From positions 1 through 37,688 of the IMG/VR virus record IMGVR_UViG_3300033233_000095: DNA of 37,688 bases; one strand, given 5' to 3'. This DNA is from a virus. Position numbers and translations under genes: made by a program. The first letter of the stretch is position 1; each line of letters opens with the position of its first letter. Positions 6,678-15,883 of this stretch are shown piece by piece. The notes beneath the pieces are model-generated. The model ran no database searches and was not told where the DNA came from. It saw only the letters and a list, made by a program, of their open reading frames with translations.

Positions 6678-7289
6678 ATGAAAGGTTTCGACTTCAAGGG
6701 TCAATTTATAAGACTGCTCGCCCCCGGCAGACAGAAAGCCCCGTGGCCCGGCTGCACTGCATATAGCGGCATGACCGAGGAACTTTGCAACAAGTCCATG
6801 CACGAGTTGGCCGGATGCTTCCTCTGTCGTGTCCGCAGACGCGCTCAGAACCGCGCTTATAAGGCCAAGACCCGCGAATTAGTCTCTACATGTTTAGCGA
6901 TAATGTTACCCTTGGCGATGTTTGTCGCCGGTGCAAGCGCCCTCGGCACGAGTTCCGTCTGGCGCGGCAAGGTCTATTCGACCGTCAGGCAGTATGGCAC
7001 CATCGAAATAATCAACGAGAGCGGCGCGGTCGTCAAGACGATCACGCTTAAGGGGTTCCCGAACTACACCGCGAGCATAGCGTTCGGTAACTGGACCACT
7101 CCGTCCTCTGATGGTGTTTATACCGCCCTCTACAATATGAGCAGTATCAACGGCAAGGTTTCTTATTCCCGGACGCTCGTGGTCGACGCGACATCTGGTA
7201 CTGTTGCACAAGTGAAAGGATTTGATAACTCCTCAACAGCGTATCCTATATTAAAGGCTATACGTTCGCTTATAATAATAAAGCACTAG
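6678..7289 (+). CDS. Membrane-anchored protein with Cys-rich cytoplasmic head
   Basis: ATG 6678 lies 4 bases after GAGGAG and is preferred over ATG 6666, which lacks an RBS. The 203-residue protein starts with about 60 basic residues carrying several Cys (including CFLC), then one membrane segment near residues 65-85 ending in VAGASALG, which could be an uncleaved anchor or a late signal-peptidase site. The outer part is beta-rich and threonine-rich. It follows the cytochrome gene closely, so it may hold or assist it at the membrane. This is not a recognised family. Confidence 0.6.
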   Translation: MKGFDFKGQFIRLLAPGRQKAPWPGCTAYSGMTEELCNKSMHELAGCFLCRVRRRAQNRAYKAKTRELVSTCLAIMLPLAMFVAGASALGTSSVWRGKVYSTVRQYGTIEIINESGAVVKTITLKGFPNYTASIAFGNWTTPSSDGVYTALYNMSSINGKVSYSRTLVVDATSGTVAQVKGFDNSSTAYPILKAIRSLIIIKH

Positions 7290-7297
7290 GGAGAATC

Positions 7298-7978
7298 ATG
7301 GCATACACAACTATGGATGTTTTGGCACTGTCAATTAGGGAGCTTATCCTTGAACCGTTGACAGGTTCCGAAACGGACGGGTTCCGGTTCAAGAATACCC
7401 AGATAGTCAGAGCGTTCAACCGGGCGATAAAACACGCCGTCGGCACTCGCAAGGGCGTTAAGGTGATAACGAATGTCCCGACAGTGGCAGGCGTGAATGC
7501 TTCCGCCCTTCCCGCGGGTGTCCTTGAAGTATACGGGGCGAACTATCAGGGCCAGCCCCTATCCCCTCTCTCGACATGGGAAAAAGACGTCGCCCTTGTC
7601 AATGCTCGGACATTCGGCGCGATACAGGGTTATTCAATTGACGGCGAACCCCCATACCAGATAACGTTGCTTGACGCACCTACAGCAAACGGGACAACAG
7701 ACCTGAAGGTTAACGCGCTTGTGTTCCCGGCGAACGTGGCCGACTTGACGGCCCAGTCCTCAAGCCCCCTGCCGCCATACTATGACGATTTCCTAATTTT
7801 TACAACGGCGGGTATGCTTTTGACTCCCGACGAGGGAACGGCCCAGGACTTGAAGTATGCCAAGTATGCTGATGAAGAGTTGAGAATAATACAAGGCATC
7901 GAGGAGCCGCGCAACAAAGACCCGCAGGGCGACAGGTTCCACAGTATTTCCGAATATTGTACAGGAGAGATGGACTAA
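7298..7978 (+). CDS. Head-tail adaptor-like protein
   Basis: A 226-residue soluble protein with an alpha-helical opening (TTMDVLALSIRELILEP) and an end rich in Tyr and acidic residues. The pattern of an N-terminal helix, a Pro/Gly-rich beta middle (LPAGVLEVYGANYQG) and a late helical segment DDFLIFTTAGMLL resembles the phage adaptor family (DUF6682-like) that joins portal and tail in podoviruses. It stands first in the tail gene group. The call is from resemblance and position, not from a search. Confidence 0.6.
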   Translation: MAYTTMDVLALSIRELILEPLTGSETDGFRFKNTQIVRAFNRAIKHAVGTRKGVKVITNVPTVAGVNASALPAGVLEVYGANYQGQPLSPLSTWEKDVALVNARTFGAIQGYSIDGEPPYQITLLDAPTANGTTDLKVNALVFPANVADLTAQSSSPLPPYYDDFLIFTTAGMLLTPDEGTAQDLKYAKYADEELRIIQGIEEPRNKDPQGDRFHSISEYCTGEMD

Positions 7979-8427
7979 TGCCAGCACTCCTAAAATTAAC
8001 CGGATTGGGTTCAGGCGTGATGGACTTGGTTTTTACGTCCGCGCCTCTCGGTAATCCCATATACGACCCGGCGGTCGATGTCGCCGTGGGCTTGACTGCG
8101 GACGACTCGCTGTATACGCAAAAATTTGGCAATGGTTCGGCTAATATTGTGATTAGTTTCCCAAAAGAAAGCCCTTTGAAGTGGGAGGATTATATAGGCG
8201 GCTACGACCCGATAGCAAGAACCCAGACAGCAAACAGGCAATCTCTCTGCAACATCTTTGAGAATATAGCAGTGGGTGCGCTTAATTCCATAACCGCCGT
8301 AATAGGCGACGGGTATGGTAATTCTATCTCTGTAACCGCAAATATAATGAACTCGCCCAATCTCGGATTTAAGGCACTCGATAACGGAAATTACATCGGT
8401 GACCTGAAACTTAGGATACAGCGATAA
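7978..8427 (+). CDS. Tail-region structural protein, unknown
   Basis: The ATG overlaps the preceding stop (TAATG at 7976-7980) and GGAGAG lies upstream. The 149-residue product is beta-rich with no membrane segment and one Cys. Its own stop overlaps the start of the large tail protein, giving a coupled trio. A tail completion or tail-tip partner role is likely from context. No family is recognised. Confidence 0.6.
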   Translation: MPALLKLTGLGSGVMDLVFTSAPLGNPIYDPAVDVAVGLTADDSLYTQKFGNGSANIVISFPKESPLKWEDYIGGYDPIARTQTANRQSLCNIFENIAVGALNSITAVIGDGYGNSISVTANIMNSPNLGFKALDNGNYIGDLKLRIQR

Positions 8428-11105
8428 TGCGAACCGACCAGACGGCGGCATATATTGCGGCAATGGCTGACACGACGGCACAGCCCGTATTCTTGGCGGA
8501 GTTCTATTTCGCCACGGGCACGGTCTACCTTGCCAGTAAGGATATTACCGTCGGCACTCAGGCATATTCCGGTCTTATATCGAGTTGGGACAAGGAACAG
8601 CGTATTGATTCGAAGGGGTTATTTGACATACCGATTCAGTCGAGAGCTTTAACAATAAATAATGTAGGTTCGCCATTTTCCGCGCACCTTATAGCAAATT
8701 CTCCCCAGAATACGCTTGTCAAAACGTACCTGTGGTTTGACAATGTCGGATTGGGTTCGGCTGATAAAGCAGGGGCCGAGATTGGCCGATACTATATTGA
8801 GAAGCCGGACTGGGACGGCTTCACGTGCAATATTCTACTCATCAATGAGCTTTACAGGGCGAACAAGCCCATCGGCACAAAGATTGACCTGACGACCTAC
8901 CCAGGAGCCGCGCCGAAGGCCGTGGGCGAGCCCGCTAACATAATCTACGGCTCAGTCAAGGACGTGTCCGCAAAGTGCATCGTAGCGGGCGGCGCGGACA
9001 TTCTCGCCGTCGCCATGACAAAGACATCCACAACCATTACAATATCGAAGTTGCCGAACGCCAAAAGGTTCCCTACGTCGGGCGCGTTCACGGTAAGAAT
9101 TAAGAATGAGCAGATACGGTGTTCCGGCTATAACGACACGACAAAAGTGCTGTCCGTTACTACGCGAGGCTACAATAGTACAATTGCAAGCGAGCACGGC
9201 GTAGGGCAGGCTGTGTGGGAATACCTTGCGTCTTACGATTACCTCGGTGCCGACCATGATGTAAAAGCGATAGGCGACGTGCGGGTGAACGGGTCGAAGG
9301 TTCTTACGGGCGTGACTAAGATACTCACACCAAAGGCCAAAGTCCAGTTATCGCCGGACTTGACTCTTGAAACGGGCGTTAATCTCGAAACCCTTGACTC
9401 GGGACTCCTGTTCGGCAACACCAACCGCGACATAACTCTATACGCGGAGGCTGCCGTTTGTCTTGCCAATAGTTCTCAAACTTGCATCTTGGCCGCGAAT
9501 ACTCCAAATTTAGGCCCTGTAAAGAAGGTTACAGCCAACCTAACTATTTATAATTATGGGGCCGCGTCCGCCGACCTGAATATAAGCGGTGGAACCGGCA
9601 TGACGTGTACATATAGCAACTTAACGATAAACCCCGGCCTGAATACGTATACCCTGCCAGCTACTGCGGTTACTGCGGCGATGGTTTGGCAAACAGCACT
9701 CCGGGCAATTGTTTATTCTACAACGAAAAAGATAGCTATCCTTGATTGCCACTTTGATGTCACATACGACGGAACGGGCGTTATCCCCGTAAACACCGCG
9801 ATTATAGCAGGTAATATAGGGACGGGCTTAATCGGTAGCAGCGGCCTTACTGTCCCCGTTGCTACCGATACAGAAAGACTCGGAAACATCGTCGGCATAA
9901 GCTGCATGTGCAATATTTCCAACCCTGGCGTTGCCCTCACGTTTGACGCGTCCGGCAGCACCAACCTGGGAATCAATATATTGGGCGGTTCCGGTTTAGG
10001 CGGTATAGATTTTACTGCTGCGACCACTTGGGATTTAGCTTGTGGTGCATCAACTATTCTTTCGACGGCAAGTTGGATTACGGATATAAAAGCGAATCTG
10101 ACCGGAAATACTATGGTTTGCAACAGTCTTTATTTCCGGGTGCTGTACCAAGACGCGAACTACTTCAAGCCGGGCGGCGTATCCCTCGACGGCTTGAACG
10201 CTGCGGCGATAGAAATAGGAAACCGCGTAACCTTCGACTGTGACGGGCAGCCGGATGACGGGAGCGGGACATATACCGGTACACCATCCGCGCTTATAAC
10301 CAACCCTGCCGACGTGAAACGACACTTCATAACAGTATATGGCGGTCTGACGGTGGACGCGACGAGGTTCAACGCGGCGCGGGCGGCCTACGCTGCAAAA
10401 AGTTATGTGTTCGGTGGCGTGATAAACGATTACCCGCTATTTCTGGACGTGCTCTCAAAAATGATGTTTCAGGGCAGGAGCATGATTTGGGACAGCTTGG
10501 GCGCGGTACGTATCCTTATGCTGCCCGACACGGCCCCGGCCTCAAGCAACAACCTTACGAAAGCGGACATCCTGAAGGATTGGGAAAGCCACGTTCCTAT
10601 GGTAAGGATGCAACCCGTCAGCAAGGACAGGATACTAAATAAAATCGGCCTTCACTACAACAAGGTCGGCGACGGCTGGAATATAAGATATTATGGATTC
10701 GTGCCGGAATCGTCGGACGCTACAAGCATAACGAATTATGGCGTATGCGAGCAGCCGGAGTATTATAAATGCGACTTCATAAACGATTCGGCAACGGCTA
10801 TCAGCCTGCAAGCGTTCGTACTCGGGAAATATAAAGGCCGGTCGGCCCCTGCCGTCCCGTTCAATACTATACTGGCAAACTTTGACATTGAACCGGGCGA
10901 CTTTATCACCGTGACAGACGCGGACGCGGCAATCGGCCTTGATAATAGAACCGCTTTTATTGTAACCGAGGCCACGCTTGAACCGTCTGTCCTTATGCAG
11001 AACGGCATGAAGTCTTTAGAGCATATTTCCCTAACTATTGACGGATACGGTTCGTATATGGCCATAGCCGACGAATCGGCAGCCGATGATTCAGTTGCAG
11101 GATAA
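8427..11105 (+). CDS. Large tail-tip/hub-like protein
   Basis: At 892 residues this is the largest protein in the genome. Residues 1-130 (AEFYFATGTVYLASKDITVG and the following beta-rich part) resemble the opening domain of DUF2163-like tail-tip proteins. Residues 200-270 carry a short repeated beta unit ending SEHGVGQAVWEY, seen in distal tail assemblies. The middle (about 330-620) is Thr/Ser/Gly-rich and beta-rich, like receptor-facing modules. The last 180 residues have the LANFDIEPGDFITVTDADA pattern of tail hub domains. It is coupled to the previous gene by TAATG. A tail-tip or adhesin role is inferred. Confidence 0.65.
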   Translation: MRTDQTAAYIAAMADTTAQPVFLAEFYFATGTVYLASKDITVGTQAYSGLISSWDKEQRIDSKGLFDIPIQSRALTINNVGSPFSAHLIANSPQNTLVKTYLWFDNVGLGSADKAGAEIGRYYIEKPDWDGFTCNILLINELYRANKPIGTKIDLTTYPGAAPKAVGEPANIIYGSVKDVSAKCIVAGGADILAVAMTKTSTTITISKLPNAKRFPTSGAFTVRIKNEQIRCSGYNDTTKVLSVTTRGYNSTIASEHGVGQAVWEYLASYDYLGADHDVKAIGDVRVNGSKVLTGVTKILTPKAKVQLSPDLTLETGVNLETLDSGLLFGNTNRDITLYAEAAVCLANSSQTCILAANTPNLGPVKKVTANLTIYNYGAASADLNISGGTGMTCTYSNLTINPGLNTYTLPATAVTAAMVWQTALRAIVYSTTKKIAILDCHFDVTYDGTGVIPVNTAIIAGNIGTGLIGSSGLTVPVATDTERLGNIVGISCMCNISNPGVALTFDASGSTNLGINILGGSGLGGIDFTAATTWDLACGASTILSTASWITDIKANLTGNTMVCNSLYFRVLYQDANYFKPGGVSLDGLNAAAIEIGNRVTFDCDGQPDDGSGTYTGTPSALITNPADVKRHFITVYGGLTVDATRFNAARAAYAAKSYVFGGVINDYPLFLDVLSKMMFQGRSMIWDSLGAVRILMLPDTAPASSNNLTKADILKDWESHVPMVRMQPVSKDRILNKIGLHYNKVGDGWNIRYYGFVPESSDATSITNYGVCEQPEYYKCDFINDSATAISLQAFVLGKYKGRSAPAVPFNTILANFDIEPGDFITVTDADAAIGLDNRTAFIVTEATLEPSVLMQNGMKSLEHISLTIDGYGSYMAIADESAADDSVAG

Positions 11106-11135
11106 CGAAAAGGGGACAAAATGAAAGGGGACAAA

Positions 11136-11810
11136 ATGAAAAAGGATAGCATAATACCAGCGTATTTATTGATAGTGTCGGTAGTTCTAATGCTGTTGAC
11201 GGCATCTATCGGAAGCTTAACAACCACGGCAAAAGCAGCCCAGTACGACGCTATAGGCAACCCGGTATTTTATGCCCATACGACTATCTATGCGGCACAG
11301 CTCAACAAATTACATGGTGGGCCTGCATTTACGTCCTACTCTACCAATAACGCGGCCACAATGGCGACAAAGGCCCCAATCGCCTCACCGACGTTCACGG
11401 GTACGCCATTATCGACAACTCCGGCGACGACCGACAACACAACTAAAATCGCCACGACGGCTTTTGGTAAACTGGCGTTCCAATCCGGGTACGCCACGTT
11501 TACAGCCCTGACTCCGGGTTCGACTGTTACATGGACACCTGTTGTCGGGACGAATGTTTATACCCTGACACCGGGCCAGACCGAAACAATCAACATGGGA
11601 ACCGTCCCGGCGGGGTGTGTCGGGCAACTCGTCGAACTGGTAATCACCACGTCCGGCGTGTCGAGCTATACATTGACATTCGGGACGAATATCCGGTATG
11701 CCACGTCAACGCTTGCAACCGGAACGACAACGGCAAAGAAGTTTACTATTTTGTACCTGATAGAATCGACGACCTCAGTCATTGAGATATCGAGAACAGT
11801 TGCTGAATAA
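11136..11810 (+). CDS. Signal-peptide-bearing tail-fibre-like protein
   Basis: The start ATG 11136 gives a 224-residue protein with a Sec signal peptide of about 35 residues (hydrophobic YLLIVSVVLMLLTASIG, cut near AKA). The mature part contains APIASPTFTGTP followed by DNTTKIATTAFGK, a motif pair typical of phage tail fibres, and then a beta-rich C-terminal domain. An upstream in-frame ATG (11121) has the same AAAGGGGACAAAATG context, because the RBS and start are duplicated in tandem. A fibre motif behind an export signal is unexpected, since tail fibres are normally assembled in the cytoplasm. Confidence 0.72.
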   Translation: MKKDSIIPAYLLIVSVVLMLLTASIGSLTTTAKAAQYDAIGNPVFYAHTTIYAAQLNKLHGGPAFTSYSTNNAATMATKAPIASPTFTGTPLSTTPATTDNTTKIATTAFGKLAFQSGYATFTALTPGSTVTWTPVVGTNVYTLTPGQTETINMGTVPAGCVGQLVELVITTSGVSSYTLTFGTNIRYATSTLATGTTTAKKFTILYLIESTTSVIEISRTVAE

Positions 11811-11835
11811 CCTGACGAAAAAGGAGGACATTAAA

Positions 11836-13452
11836 ATGCCTGATTACAATTTTGGAGCAGTTGACCCCGGCGGGTTTATGTTAGGCAACGACAATACACA
11901 GTTAGGAATGGACATCGCGGCGGCGAAAAGGAAATACATGCTGCCGCCCATCCAAAATCCGGGTTTAGGTTCGCCGGACGACGTTATTATGAATCCGGCC
12001 ACAGGGCAGATGGAGGACAAAAACGGTACGCCTGTTAAGCAGGTACGCCGTCAGGCATTGCAACCGGGCCAGACGGGCGGCATAGACGACGGCAGCGGCC
12101 CGACACAGTATGTCAGCGCGGACGGTACGCCCCTTGCTGGCGGCGTGGAAGGGATACGAGGCCCGAACTTTGAGACTCTGTTTCGCGCGGTAGGCGGCGG
12201 CGGTGACGGTGCGAAGTATGCAGGCAAGCCCGGCAATAACATCATGACCATACCAGATGCATCAGGCGGTGCGGCCCCGGCCATGCACTCGAATGTCGAC
12301 AGCGAACAGAGTTTTACAGGCGGGGTTCCGGCGGGTGGCCCCGGTGGACACCTATTGCTCCCGTCGATTGACACGCCGTTCCAGGGTGGCCCCGACGAAT
12401 ACGGCAGGCCCGACCCGCGCAACGGTAAGTGGTACAACTACCTGGGCGGCGGCTGGATGGGTACAGAACCTGCGGTAAACGACTACGCGAAGCAGTTAGT
12501 AGCTTCGGCACTCTTTGACCAGAAAAAGCAGATTATTGACCAAGAGAACCAGAACAAGCTGGACATTGCCAATATAGGCGCAAAGGCTGATATGTATAAA
12601 GCCGACCAAACCTTTGCGACGGCAGAGGCGAAAGCGGCAGCGCAAGCTAAAAAGGATAATCCGGGTACTATTGCGAACCCAGATTTATCGCTCACAGGAA
12701 TGGCGGCCTTAAATAACTATGAACCGGATGTTCAAAAAACAGCAAAGATGCTGATTAACGACCAAATACAGCTGCCGTCCGGCATGGCATTAAAAACTCC
12801 TTATTGGATAGCTGTTATGAACGCGGCTGCGGATGTTGACCCTATGTATAATGCTGCGAATTTTGCAACAAGGCTACAAACGCGGAAAAGCTTTACTTCC
12901 GGTGCGGATGCCAAAAACATCACATCGATTAATACCCTTGTCGGACACCTGGACAGTTTGCGGGCGGCGGCAAATGAGTTACACAACGGCAAATTCCCAA
13001 TATTGAATAAATTGGCTAACTCTTATGTAACGAACACGGGTGGCGGTTCAGTAGGTAAATTCGATGCAACAGCTAAAGCCGTAGAAAGTGAGCTTGCGGC
13101 AGTATTCAAAGGTACAGGCGCACCGACAGATCAAGAAGTTAAGGAATGGCGCAAAAACTTTGATGCGGCTCAGTCGCCGGAACAGATGCAGACCGTAATT
13201 AAACAAGCCGTTGAGCTTATGGGTTCCCGTCTTTCGGCACTACAGACTAAATATGAGCAAAGCATGGGGAAAATGGGCGACGGTAAGAATATTGAAGTTC
13301 TTAACGCCCGTTCACGGGACATACTCTCCAAAATGGGAGTTGACGTTAATCGGCTGGAGCCGGGACAGGCTCAGGATAATCCCGGCGTACTTTCAGCCGC
13401 GGTTGCGGCCCCGTCTGGTGGCCGCCCACCTCTTTCAAGCTTTAGGAGGTAG
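11836..13452 (+). CDS. Ejection/internal virion protein-like, 538 aa
   Basis: ATG 11836 follows AAGGAGG by 8 bases and is preferred over upstream in-frame starts. The first 200 residues are Gly/Pro-rich and probably disordered; a helical, Lys/Ala/Gln-rich segment follows (about 210-290). The last 250 residues form a helical domain (around TRKSFTSGADAKNITSINTL) of the type seen in podovirus DNA ejection or internal core proteins. No catalytic motif is visible. It precedes a second such protein by 3 bases. The assignment is by composition, size and place after the tail-tip genes. Confidence 0.6.
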   Translation: MPDYNFGAVDPGGFMLGNDNTQLGMDIAAAKRKYMLPPIQNPGLGSPDDVIMNPATGQMEDKNGTPVKQVRRQALQPGQTGGIDDGSGPTQYVSADGTPLAGGVEGIRGPNFETLFRAVGGGGDGAKYAGKPGNNIMTIPDASGGAAPAMHSNVDSEQSFTGGVPAGGPGGHLLLPSIDTPFQGGPDEYGRPDPRNGKWYNYLGGGWMGTEPAVNDYAKQLVASALFDQKKQIIDQENQNKLDIANIGAKADMYKADQTFATAEAKAAAQAKKDNPGTIANPDLSLTGMAALNNYEPDVQKTAKMLINDQIQLPSGMALKTPYWIAVMNAAADVDPMYNAANFATRLQTRKSFTSGADAKNITSINTLVGHLDSLRAAANELHNGKFPILNKLANSYVTNTGGGSVGKFDATAKAVESELAAVFKGTGAPTDQEVKEWRKNFDAAQSPEQMQTVIKQAVELMGSRLSALQTKYEQSMGKMGDGKNIEVLNARSRDILSKMGVDVNRLEPGQAQDNPGVLSAAVAAPSGGRPPLSSFRR

Positions 13453-13455
13453 ACA

Positions 13456-15567
13456 ATGGCGTTCGATACAGCAGGAGCTAAAGCCGCCGGGTATTCCGAT
13501 GCTGAAATAGCCGATTTCATGGGACAGGGTAGTAACTTCGACGTTGCGGGAGCGCGTCAGGCGGGATACAACGACGGCGAGATTATGCAGTACCTGGATG
13601 GGAATACCGCACCGCAGGCCGCGCCACCCGTCCCTAACTTCGGCAGCCAGGCGCGGGGGCAGAGTACGGCGGGGGATAAACCGTCGGCACTGAAGCAGGG
13701 TATTTCAAGCCTGGCCCATTCCGCGTTGCCAATATTGGGGCTTGTAGGTGGTGGTCTTGTGGCGGGTGCTGCTGCGACCCCTGAAACATTTGGACTCGGT
13801 ACTATTCCGGCGGCGGCGGCGGGTGGCGGACTTGGTTACGCGGCAGGGAATAGACTTGCAACCGGACTCGATCAGGCTATGGGAATTGGTACGCCTGAGA
13901 CAATGAGCCAAGCTCTACACAATACGGCAAAGGATACCGCCGTAGGTACGGCTTACGGCGCGATAGGGCCGGGATTGTCGGCGGGAGGTAGTCTATTCAG
14001 TCAGGTAGGCAAAAACGCGCTTGTCGGCGGTCTTGGTAACGCGGCGGGCGGTATTGTGCAGGGCGCGGTAGATAATAACCCGGCCTCACTTCTCGACACG
14101 GCAAAGAATGCAGGTGCTGGCGCATTAATGGGCGCGGGTGGTACTATTGCAGGCGCGGCCATATCTAAAGGACTGGACACGGCAGGCATAGCGCGTAAGG
14201 CTACAAAGGACTTAGGGGTATGGCCGGGGATAAAAGCGGCGACGGCTGAATTTATACCTGACTTGTCAAAGTATGCAGACAGGACTGCCCGAAAGGTAAT
14301 AAAGCCTTCACTGGCCCAGGATATGGTCAAGCAGGACAGGGGACTCCCTGCGGATTCAAAGGATATAACCCTTACACCTTCCGAAGCGGCTGAATATAAT
14401 AGCCGGGCAGATAGGGCTTTGAGGGCAATAGTACAGGAAAAAGCAAGCCCAGTTGGGCCTGAAGGCGCGGCCAAAATGAATAAACTCAGGCATAGCACAT
14501 GGCAAAAGATAGATAGCATCATTTCTCAGGGCGCGAAAAAGGGAGACACGGTTGATAATAATAAAATCATAGACGCAATGAGTAAGGCAGGGGCTGAAAA
14601 GGCGGCGGCTATGACAGACCATGAATCCGCATTTAGCACGGTTCAGTCTGTTATTGACTCTATGACGCAAAAGGGCGAACGTATTCCGGTTGACCTGGCT
14701 CATCAAATGAAAATGAACGGTCAATATTCAGCCGATTACGGGAAGTATAACCCGGACGTTATGAATGCGATGGAGAAGGCTAAGGCGGATGAGATAAACA
14801 GGCAGCTTCGGGATAAATACCCGGCCTACCGTGGTTTAAATGCACAATACCGTCAATATGCCGATGCGCAAGGGTTCCTTGAAAAAGCGTCTGGACGGTT
14901 GGCAAATAATGACGGTTCTATGGGTAAATTCTTGAACCGGGCAACAGGTGGCGCAATCGGCGGCTTTATGGGTACGTTAGGCGGCCCTGCGGGTACGGGT
15001 GCGGGTGCTTTAATTGGAAGCGAGGCTATGTCCGCCATCAACTCCCCGACAGGCAGAATGGCCCGCGCATTTTTAGCACAGGGCATTACCGACTTAGGGA
15101 AAAACAACAGATATACACCACGAGTTGGGGTTAATCCTAATGCTGAACGCAATATACGGAAAGCATGGGGTGGCGATCCTTCCGGCCCGTTACCGCCTCG
15201 CATGGCGTTACCCGCACCGGCACCGCCTCCAAAGGCTCCGCCTCTACAAATAGGACAGGACATGGGTTTTGATTTGCAGGGCGCACCTTATGGCCCCGCG
15301 TCTGCCGCAGGAACAGAACTACCCGCACCTGGTGCAAGGCCCGGATTACCCGCCCCAAACTTCCCGAAGCTGATAAAAGGGCCTGACGATGTTTATAGAC
15401 TACCCGCACCGCCGACAGACTTTCAGATGGTCAACCCGCCCGCCCCGGCGTGGCCTAAGCTTGGGCCGCTATACAAGGGCATGGATCCGGCTACAGCCTC
15501 ACGCGCTTCCGAGGTTTCAGGTAAACTGAGCGGCAAGAAAGCCCCCAGGAGCAACCCGCCCTTTTGA
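13456..15567 (+). CDS. Large Gly/Ala-rich internal virion (ejection) protein
   Basis: This 703-residue protein opens with two copies of an (F/Y)D-AGA-AGY-D-EI unit (residues 3-20 and 24-46). Residues 75-205 are a long Gly/Ala-rich hydrophobic region able to span membranes, with a second such region near 495-530. The rest is helical, with a Pro-rich tail. This is the make-up of proteins injected with phage DNA to form a channel. ATG follows TAGGAGG. The frame stops at TGA 15565-15567, right after CCC TTT. A +1 shift there would add 26 protein-like residues to 15646, so the true end may be longer. Confidence 0.7.
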   Translation: MAFDTAGAKAAGYSDAEIADFMGQGSNFDVAGARQAGYNDGEIMQYLDGNTAPQAAPPVPNFGSQARGQSTAGDKPSALKQGISSLAHSALPILGLVGGGLVAGAAATPETFGLGTIPAAAAGGGLGYAAGNRLATGLDQAMGIGTPETMSQALHNTAKDTAVGTAYGAIGPGLSAGGSLFSQVGKNALVGGLGNAAGGIVQGAVDNNPASLLDTAKNAGAGALMGAGGTIAGAAISKGLDTAGIARKATKDLGVWPGIKAATAEFIPDLSKYADRTARKVIKPSLAQDMVKQDRGLPADSKDITLTPSEAAEYNSRADRALRAIVQEKASPVGPEGAAKMNKLRHSTWQKIDSIISQGAKKGDTVDNNKIIDAMSKAGAEKAAAMTDHESAFSTVQSVIDSMTQKGERIPVDLAHQMKMNGQYSADYGKYNPDVMNAMEKAKADEINRQLRDKYPAYRGLNAQYRQYADAQGFLEKASGRLANNDGSMGKFLNRATGGAIGGFMGTLGGPAGTGAGALIGSEAMSAINSPTGRMARAFLAQGITDLGKNNRYTPRVGVNPNAERNIRKAWGGDPSGPLPPRMALPAPAPPPKAPPLQIGQDMGFDLQGAPYGPASAAGTELPAPGARPGLPAPNFPKLIKGPDDVYRLPAPPTDFQMVNPPAPAWPKLGPLYKGMDPATASRASEVSGKLSGKKAPRSNPPF

Positions 15568-15646
15568 GCCGACCCCGGCAGTACAGGCCGGGACTCCGGT
15601 TAATCCGTGGCCGATAACGAAACCCAAGAGACAAAAAAATAAATAG
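15565..15646 (+). other. Possible +1-frame C-terminal extension of the ejection protein
   Basis: The 13456 gene ends CCC TTT TGA. Sliding one base forward on the T-run lets translation continue as GAG CCG ACC for 26 codons to TAG 15644-15646. The extension is Pro-rich then Lys-rich (EPTPAVQAGTPVNPWPITKP and six more residues), matching the composition of the preceding Pro-rich tail. The setting resembles the CTT TGA shift site of prfB. A one-base indel in the assembly or genome would look the same. Confidence 0.4.
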
Positions 15647-15661
15647 AAAGGGGGTGATAAC

Positions 15662-15715
15662 ATGGCAAAAGCAAAGGGCAAGGGAACGAAGAAAGGCGGA
15701 AAGAAGGGCTGCTAA
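15662..15715 (+). CDS. 17-residue Lys/Gly mini-protein
   Basis: An ATG 7 bases after AAAGGGGGTG opens a 17-codon frame encoding MAKAKGKGTKKGGKKGC. The strong RBS, the very biased composition and the placement as last gene before a clear terminator support translation. The peptide is extremely basic and ends in Cys, so it could bind DNA or RNA, or form a disulfide dimer. No function is known to me. Confidence 0.5.
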   Translation: MAKAKGKGTKKGGKKGC

Positions 15716-15738
15716 AATAACATTGACTCGATATTAGG

Positions 15739-15775
15739 AAGGGGCTTGAGAAATCAGGCCCCTTTTATTATTTTA
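15739..15775 (+). terminator. Rho-independent terminator ending the late operon
   Basis: AAGGGGCTTGA and TCAGGCCCCTT pair in an 11-bp stem (one G-U) closed by a GAAA tetraloop and followed by TTATTATTTT. It separates the virion operon from the replication operon promoter at 15856. Confidence 0.9.
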
Positions 15776-15855
15776 CGGTTATTTTCTAATTTCATACCCG
15801 CAAGTCATCGATAAACAAAGAATAAAATTTATTTAGCCTTTAATCGTTTTTTCTG

Positions 15856-15883
15856 TTGACAATTACCAAATTACTGGTATACT
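15856..15883 (+). promoter_or_regulatory. Sigma70 promoter of the replication operon
   Basis: TTGACA (15856-15861), a 16-bp spacer and TATACT (15878-15883) form a near-consensus promoter, with AT-rich sequence upstream. Just downstream lies an imperfect inverted repeat, CTCGTAAATATCGAG (15882-15896), a possible operator for the ribbon-helix-helix protein encoded next. Confidence 0.85.

Noticed and set aside
6678-7289. Membrane protein N-terminal CFLC as a heme motif
   Set aside because: The residue after CFLC is Arg, not His, and this part is predicted to be cytoplasmic, where heme c is not attached.
8952-10372. Several minus-strand ORFs inside the tail-tip gene
   Set aside because: They are mirror frames of an 892-residue coding gene, with no RBS or conserved-looking sequence.
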